This document shows, in pieces, positions 5,108-8,968 of a stretch of 8,968 bases of DNA (position 1 is its first letter; the number at the start of each line of letters is the position of its first letter). Made by a program: the position numbers and the translations under genes. The DNA comes from JBKEDC01 sp047974225. Its GTDB lineage: Bacteria; Bacteroidota; Bacteroidia; Bacteroidales; Prolixibacteraceae. The notes beneath the pieces were generated by a model. That model searched no databases. It was not told where the DNA came from and worked only from the letters and a program-made list of their open reading frames with translations. Location: assembly GCA_047974225.1 (NCBI GenBank), contig JBKECD010000028.1, positions 1 through 8,968 on the forward strand, read 5' to 3'.

Positions 5108-6277
5108 ATGATTACACGAGAGATACAAAGCAAATTAGAGGAAATGGCGAAAAAATATCCTGTAGTAACCCTGACAGGACCCCGCCAATCAGGGAAGTCA
5201 ACTTTATTGCGAGCTACCTTCCCCGATTACAACTATGTGAGTGTGGAAGATCCCGATATTCGTCTGTTTGCAACGGAAGATCCTCGTGGATTTCTTCAGA
5301 CTTACCCCGACAAAACAATCATTGATGAGGTGCAGCGCACGCCCGAGCTGTTTTCATACATTCAAAGTCATGTGGACAAGAAAAATGATGTTGGAATGTA
5401 TCTTTTGGCAGGCTCCCACAACTTTTTACTGATGCAGCATGTGAGCCAATCGCTTGCAGGACGAACCGCTGTCCTTCGACTCCTTCCTTTTTCTCACCGT
5501 GAAATGCTAGCGGGAGAAATTCTGCCCTCAACACTCGAATCGGAGATTTTCAACGGAGCCTATCCACGTCTCTACGACAAGGGAATTGCGGCAAATGATT
5601 TTTATCCTTATTACATCCAAACTTATGTGGAACGCGATGTGCGACTGATGAAGAATATCGGCGATTTGAGTAAGTTTGTTCGGTTCATCAAGTTGTGTGC
5701 AGGCAGAATCGGACAGTTGTTGAACATGTCTTCTCTAGCAAACGAATGTGGCATTGCGGTCTCCACAGCGCAAGCATGGATTTCATTGCTTGAGGCAAGC
5801 TATATCCTCTACTTGCTCAAGCCCAATCATAATAATTATGCCAAGCGGCTGGTGAAAAGCCCAAAGTTGTATTTCTATGACACAGGGCTAGCTTGCTCTC
5901 TGCTAGACATCGCTGATGCAACTCAGATACCAACACACTTCTTACGAGGAGGACTTTTTGAAAACTTAGTTATTAATGAATTTATCAAAGAAAGTATGCA
6001 TGGAGGAAAAGAACCTCAGGTGAGTTTCTGGCGGGATAGCACAGGGAATGAAGTGGATTTAATTCAAACCATCAGCGGAGCACAACATGCTTGGGAAATA
6101 AAATCAGGGGCAACCTATTCTTCGGATTTTTTCAAAGGCATCAGCAAGTGGGCCCAGCTGTCGGAAACCCCAGTGGAACAACTTCATGCAGTCTATACCG
6201 GAGAAAAATCCATGAAAACATCGAAAGGCAATGTGATTGCATGGAAGCATCTCACGCAATTTTTGAAAGGGAGGTAG
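5108..6277 (+). CDS. ATP-binding protein, AAA_14 / DUF4143 family
   Basis: A 389-residue cytoplasmic P-loop ATPase. The AAA_14 domain shows Walker A GPRQSGKST (24-32), Walker B IIDEVQ (71-76) and a sensor-like LLAGSHN (99-105). The middle contains a likely winged-helix segment (about 200-240, with SSLANECGIAVSTAQAW). The C-terminal DUF4143 domain ends in a restriction-endonuclease-like fold with EVDL (315-318) and WEIKSG (329-334), matching the D...ExK pattern of PD-(D/E)XK nucleases. The family is common and multi-copy in Bacteroidota; its biological role is not established. I chose ATG 5108 because MITREIQSKL is the usual N-terminus and the promoter excludes the upstream TTG. The gene is monocistronic and runs convergently into the helicase gene with only 29 nt between stops and no clear terminator. 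Confidence 0.92.
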   Translation: MITREIQSKLEEMAKKYPVVTLTGPRQSGKSTLLRATFPDYNYVSVEDPDIRLFATEDPRGFLQTYPDKTIIDEVQRTPELFSYIQSHVDKKNDVGMYLLAGSHNFLLMQHVSQSLAGRTAVLRLLPFSHREMLAGEILPSTLESEIFNGAYPRLYDKGIAANDFYPYYIQTYVERDVRLMKNIGDLSKFVRFIKLCAGRIGQLLNMSSLANECGIAVSTAQAWISLLEASYILYLLKPNHNNYAKRLVKSPKLYFYDTGLACSLLDIADATQIPTHFLRGGLFENLVINEFIKESMHGGKEPQVSFWRDSTGNEVDLIQTISGAQHAWEIKSGATYSSDFFKGISKWAQLSETPVEQLHAVYTGEKSMKTSKGNVIAWKHLTQFLKGR

Positions 6278-6306
6278 AGATTATCTCAAGGCACGATCTC
6301 AACCAC

Positions 6307-8556
6307 CTATTCCTCTCCCGACTTCCTTCTCAGATAGCTCGCCGCCATTTTAATATCTGAATAGGAATATTTATCGCCTAATCGCTCTTTAATCGGACTG
6401 AGTTGAGCATCACCCAACTCCGCAATAAGCTTTCCGATAACCTCCAAACGCTCCTTGCTCAGCACCTTGTGAATATCGAGCAGCCCCTCCTCCACACAGC
6501 GAGCCAAATGACTCTCGATGGTAGGCTTGGCATACTCCCGCTCTTTGGCAATCTCGCCAATGCTTTTCCCCTCGTTGAAAAGCGCTAGCGAAACCGTATG
6601 GCTCGGATCTTTGGAGACTTTTTCTTTCGACACTCTCTCTTTCTTCACCTTGGTTTTGCCCTTGGGGGAGCTAGAGGAGACTTTGGGAGTTTCAATATCA
6701 GGCTTCTTCACATCTTCTTTTTCGAGCATATTTCCCTCGATGGTTACTCGCAATAGCGATTGAGCCTTATATATCTGCTGCAATTCATTGCAAAACTGAG
6801 CCGAGATATCTTCTAGCTCGCCGCAAAAAGTCTTCACCCCTTTCACCCCAGTCAGCTTATCGAGCACATCAAGCACCGACTGATTCTGCGCTTTCAGTCG
6901 AGGCTCGAAATAGCCAATCGACTTATCCATGCGCTCATTGAGCGTTTGCAGATAATTGTCGCCTTTAGCATACAAAATCTTATGAATCTGATTGCGGAAC
7001 GTGTCGGCGACATCTTTCAATTCGAGCGTGTCATCATAGAGTTTTGATGCCCACGCCTGATATTGCTGCTTTTCTGAGCGGTTTTCCGACTTGTCATAGC
7101 TCTCCAAATGTTGGCGCAATTCGAGCATCAGATGACTAAAGTCATAGGCATTCATGGCAAAGGTCTGCAAATACATGTCCGTTGCCACATGCAAGTCCGA
7201 TAGCAATTCTTTTTGACTTTGCTTGCGCTTGCCGAAATCTGTCAGTTGAGGGTTCACAGGGATGCCATGCTCTGGAATATGCGAAGTGAGAATCAGTCCA
7301 TTGAGGCTTCGCAATCGTGAAAGAGCTACATAAATCTGCCCTGGTGCAAAAGCTCGGTTCACATCAATGATTGCCTTTTCGAAAGTTAAGCCCTGACTCT
7401 TGTGCACCGTGATTGCCCACGCCAGCTTCAGCGGATATTGCTCAAACTTGCCCACGACTTGATCTTCAATCTCGTTGGTTTCCTTGTTGAGCTCATATTT
7501 TTTATTCTCCCAAGTATATCGCTCCACGCTTGCCGAAGGCGAGCCATCCTTGAAAAAAACTTGAATGCTATCTTCACCTATCGACTCCACAAAGCCGATT
7601 TTGCCATTGAAATAAAGCTGATTGCCCGAATAGTCATTTTTGATAAACATCACCTGCGCCCCCTCTTTCAGATGAAGTTCCTTTTCCGCAGGGAAGTTAA
7701 ACTCCTTAAAATCACCTTCCACCTTGGCGCGGAAAACACGCTCTTCTGTCTTTAGGCTTGCTAGCGTAGTCGTGTTTCGCTCATCAGCAATCCAATTGTG
7801 GGTGGTGAGCAGAATCACCCCATCATCTGATTTTTGCTGATAGTTGGGCTGATAGTATTGGTTGAGCAACTGCACATCACCTAGGGTGATGCTATTGCCA
7901 CGCAGATTATTGAGCAAATCAATAAATCGAGCGTCCGACTGGCGATAAATCTTTTCCAGTTCGACATAGCGCAAAGTCGATGATTGCAACACATGCGCAC
8001 TAAAGAAAAACGGACTCGCATAATAGTTCGAAAGCACCTGCCACTCACCATCTTTCACCACAGGAGGCAACTGAAGCAAGTCGCCAATAAACAGCACCTG
8101 CACGCCTCCAAAAGCATAGCGACTTTCTTTGCGCACCCGCCGAAGCACCGCATCAATAGCATCGAGCAAGTCGGCACGCAGCATGCTCACCTCATCAATC
8201 ACTAGGAGCTCCATATTTTGCAGCACCTTGCGCTTTCTCTTTGACATCTGTTGTTCGCGAAAAAGGGTCTTTGGGGTGTTGATTATCGAAGAGCCTTGTA
8301 TTTGCATCTCCTCATTGTTTTCAGGAATAAAACCCCCAAAGGGCAATTGAAAAAGCGAATGCAGCGTAACCCCTCCGGCATTGATAGCGGCAATGCCTGT
8401 GGGTGCCGCAATCACCATCTTCTTGTGGGTCTTGAGTGCGAGGTTTTGCAGGAAGGTAGTCTTTCCGGTTCCCGCCTTTCCGGTGAGAAAAATATGCTGG
8501 TCGGTGGAATTAATATAGCGAGTGAGAATGTCGGTGATTTGATTAGTTTCGTACAT
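6307..8556 (-). CDS. PIF1-like DNA helicase with C-terminal HTH domain
   Basis: A 749-residue SF1B helicase related to PIF1/RecD2, expected to unwind DNA 5' to 3' with ATP. Walker A is GKAGTGKT (26-33) and motif Ia is APTGIAA (51-57). The DEAD-like motif II is VIDEVSML (119-126) and motif III is GDLLQLPP (158-165). Motifs V/VI are AITVHKSQGLTF (381-392) and VALSRLRS (410-417). About 200 helical residues follow, then a Ser/Lys-rich linker (about 615-650). The C-terminal module at about 653-749 (SLALFNEGKSIGEIAKE and following) resembles the RecQ C-terminal helix-turn-helix and probably binds DNA. ATG 8556 is chosen: the upstream extension of 39 codons overlaps the rhomboid gene and has no helicase character. 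The linker contains a degenerate G/C-rich repeat. The gene ends with TAG. Confidence 0.93.
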   Translation of the reverse strand: MYETNQITDILTRYINSTDQHIFLTGKAGTGKTTFLQNLALKTHKKMVIAAPTGIAAINAGGVTLHSLFQLPFGGFIPENNEEMQIQGSSIINTPKTLFREQQMSKRKRKVLQNMELLVIDEVSMLRADLLDAIDAVLRRVRKESRYAFGGVQVLFIGDLLQLPPVVKDGEWQVLSNYYASPFFFSAHVLQSSTLRYVELEKIYRQSDARFIDLLNNLRGNSITLGDVQLLNQYYQPNYQQKSDDGVILLTTHNWIADERNTTTLASLKTEERVFRAKVEGDFKEFNFPAEKELHLKEGAQVMFIKNDYSGNQLYFNGKIGFVESIGEDSIQVFFKDGSPSASVERYTWENKKYELNKETNEIEDQVVGKFEQYPLKLAWAITVHKSQGLTFEKAIIDVNRAFAPGQIYVALSRLRSLNGLILTSHIPEHGIPVNPQLTDFGKRKQSQKELLSDLHVATDMYLQTFAMNAYDFSHLMLELRQHLESYDKSENRSEKQQYQAWASKLYDDTLELKDVADTFRNQIHKILYAKGDNYLQTLNERMDKSIGYFEPRLKAQNQSVLDVLDKLTGVKGVKTFCGELEDISAQFCNELQQIYKAQSLLRVTIEGNMLEKEDVKKPDIETPKVSSSSPKGKTKVKKERVSKEKVSKDPSHTVSLALFNEGKSIGEIAKEREYAKPTIESHLARCVEEGLLDIHKVLSKERLEVIGKLIAELGDAQLSPIKERLGDKYSYSDIKMAASYLRRKSGEE
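6659..6682 (+). repeat. Degenerate palindromic repeat inside the helicase gene
   Basis: These 24 bp match positions 2236-2259 of the valS leader repeat at 19 of 24 sites without gaps. On the coding strand it is read as KVSSSSPKG (residues 625-633), in the linker between the helicase core and the C-terminal helix-turn-helix. The match is G-rich, so chance is possible. Confidence 0.45.
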
Positions 8557-8584
8557 GATAGAAATTCGAGTAATTATTGATTTA

Positions 8585-8614
8585 CAATAATACGCATTTT
8601 CGGAAATGCGCAAA
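8585..8614 (-). promoter_or_regulatory. Possible helicase promoter with small hairpin
   Basis: On the minus strand, TTTG (8611-8614) is followed by 18 nt and TATTATTG (8585-8592), one mismatch from TAnnTTTG. The 18-nt spacer is itself a 7-bp hairpin (8593-8599 with 8604-8610). It lies between the rhomboid stop and the helicase ATG. The hairpin lacks a T-run and would be a weak terminator. The helicase may instead be co-transcribed with the rhomboid gene. Confidence 0.4.
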
Positions 8615-8626
8615 AACATTCCGGGA

Positions 8627-8968
8627 CTAATTTCTGAACAACAATTCCTTTTCTTCTTTGCTGAGCGATTCATAGCCCATCTGCCGAGCCTTATTCAGCA
8701 CCTCATTGATGCGCATCTGGTCGGCAGAAGACGACCGCTTCTTCCCAGCACGTTGCTGCTGATTAGGATTGCGATAGCTCACCCTGATTTTGGGCTTGGC
8801 AGTGAAAAGCTTGTCGAAAAAGGCGATTAATGAGAGAACCCAGCGCGTGAAATCATTGCCTTTCCGATAGCTCAGCACAAACAAAAAGCCCAAGAGCAGT
8901 CCGCCCACATGAGCGATATTGCCCCCAGCATTCGTGCCGCTCATGCCGAGCAGGTAAATCACAAAAGA
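8627..8968 (-). CDS. Rhomboid family intramembrane serine protease, C-terminal part
   Basis: Only the last 113 codons are present; the 5' end lies beyond the window, so there is no start codon here. The visible part begins with the end of a loop and the last core transmembrane segment. That segment is GNIAHVGGLLLGFLFVL, with the AHxxGxxxG signature whose His is the catalytic partner of the active-site Ser in the missing GxSG part. A second hydrophobic stretch (WVLSLIAFFDKLF) follows. The soluble basic tail ends in RINEVLNKARQMGYESLSKE, which resembles the C-terminal DUF6576-type domain of Bacteroidota rhomboids. The protein would sit in the inner membrane and cleave transmembrane substrates. 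The helicase start follows 70 nt after its TAG stop. Confidence 0.88.
   Translation of the reverse strand, partial: SFVIYLLGMSGTNAGGNIAHVGGLLLGFLFVLSYRKGNDFTRWVLSLIAFFDKLFTAKPKIRVSYRNPNQQQRAGKKRSSSADQMRINEVLNKARQMGYESLSKEEKELLFRN

Noticed and set aside
8557..8673. 39-codon N-terminal extension of the helicase
   Set aside because: It overlaps the end of the rhomboid gene, contains the possible promoter, and does not resemble helicase sequence.

Overview
The window looks like a chromosomal segment of a Bacteroidota bacterium, probably Bacteroidales; the genus cannot be fixed. Three things point there. Promoter-like sites fit the Bacteroidota pattern (TTTG about 19 nt upstream of TAnnTTTG) rather than -35/-10 boxes. 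The proteins (valyl-tRNA synthetase with a KMSKQ signature, DUF4143-type ATPase, PIF1-like helicase with a C-terminal helix-turn-helix, rhomboid protease with a charged C-terminal tail) are typical of the phylum. G/C-rich palindromic repeats of a kind common in these genomes also occur.

Layout. Positions 1-1269 hold no convincing gene. They carry, in order: 2.5 copies of an 85-bp tandem repeat (5-212); an iteron-like array of nine direct copies plus one inverted copy of aggacaaaaggtac (242-529), ending in a perfect 26-bp inverted repeat (482-535); and two stretches with nested complementary helices that look like structured RNAs (716-855 and 985-1222). A strong minus-strand terminator (1270-1310) follows. 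Next is a minus-strand toxin-antitoxin operon of the HigBA type, transcribed toxin first from a near-ideal promoter. The toxin frame is broken by one in-frame TGA where the family has Trp, while the antitoxin is intact. The divergent spacer 1957-2273 holds two inverted-repeat structures and a palindromic repeat just before valS.

The core of the window is valS (2274-4979, +), closed by a 21-bp-stem terminator. An AAA_14/DUF4143 ATPase (5108-6277, +) follows, its promoter buried in a 33-bp perfect palindrome. Convergent with it is a PIF1-like helicase (6307-8556, -), preceded in the same direction by the 3' end of a rhomboid protease gene (8627 to the window edge, -).

The most unusual feature is in valS. 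Three copies of a G/C-rich palindromic repeat, related to the one in its own leader, lie inside the reading frame and are translated as extra Gly/Pro-rich peptide. A degenerate fourth coding copy seems to lie in the helicase linker. This is analogous to the protein-coding palindromic elements of Rickettsia. The genes do not form one pathway: valS is housekeeping, while the TA remnant, the ATPase and the repeat block look like accessory material around it.
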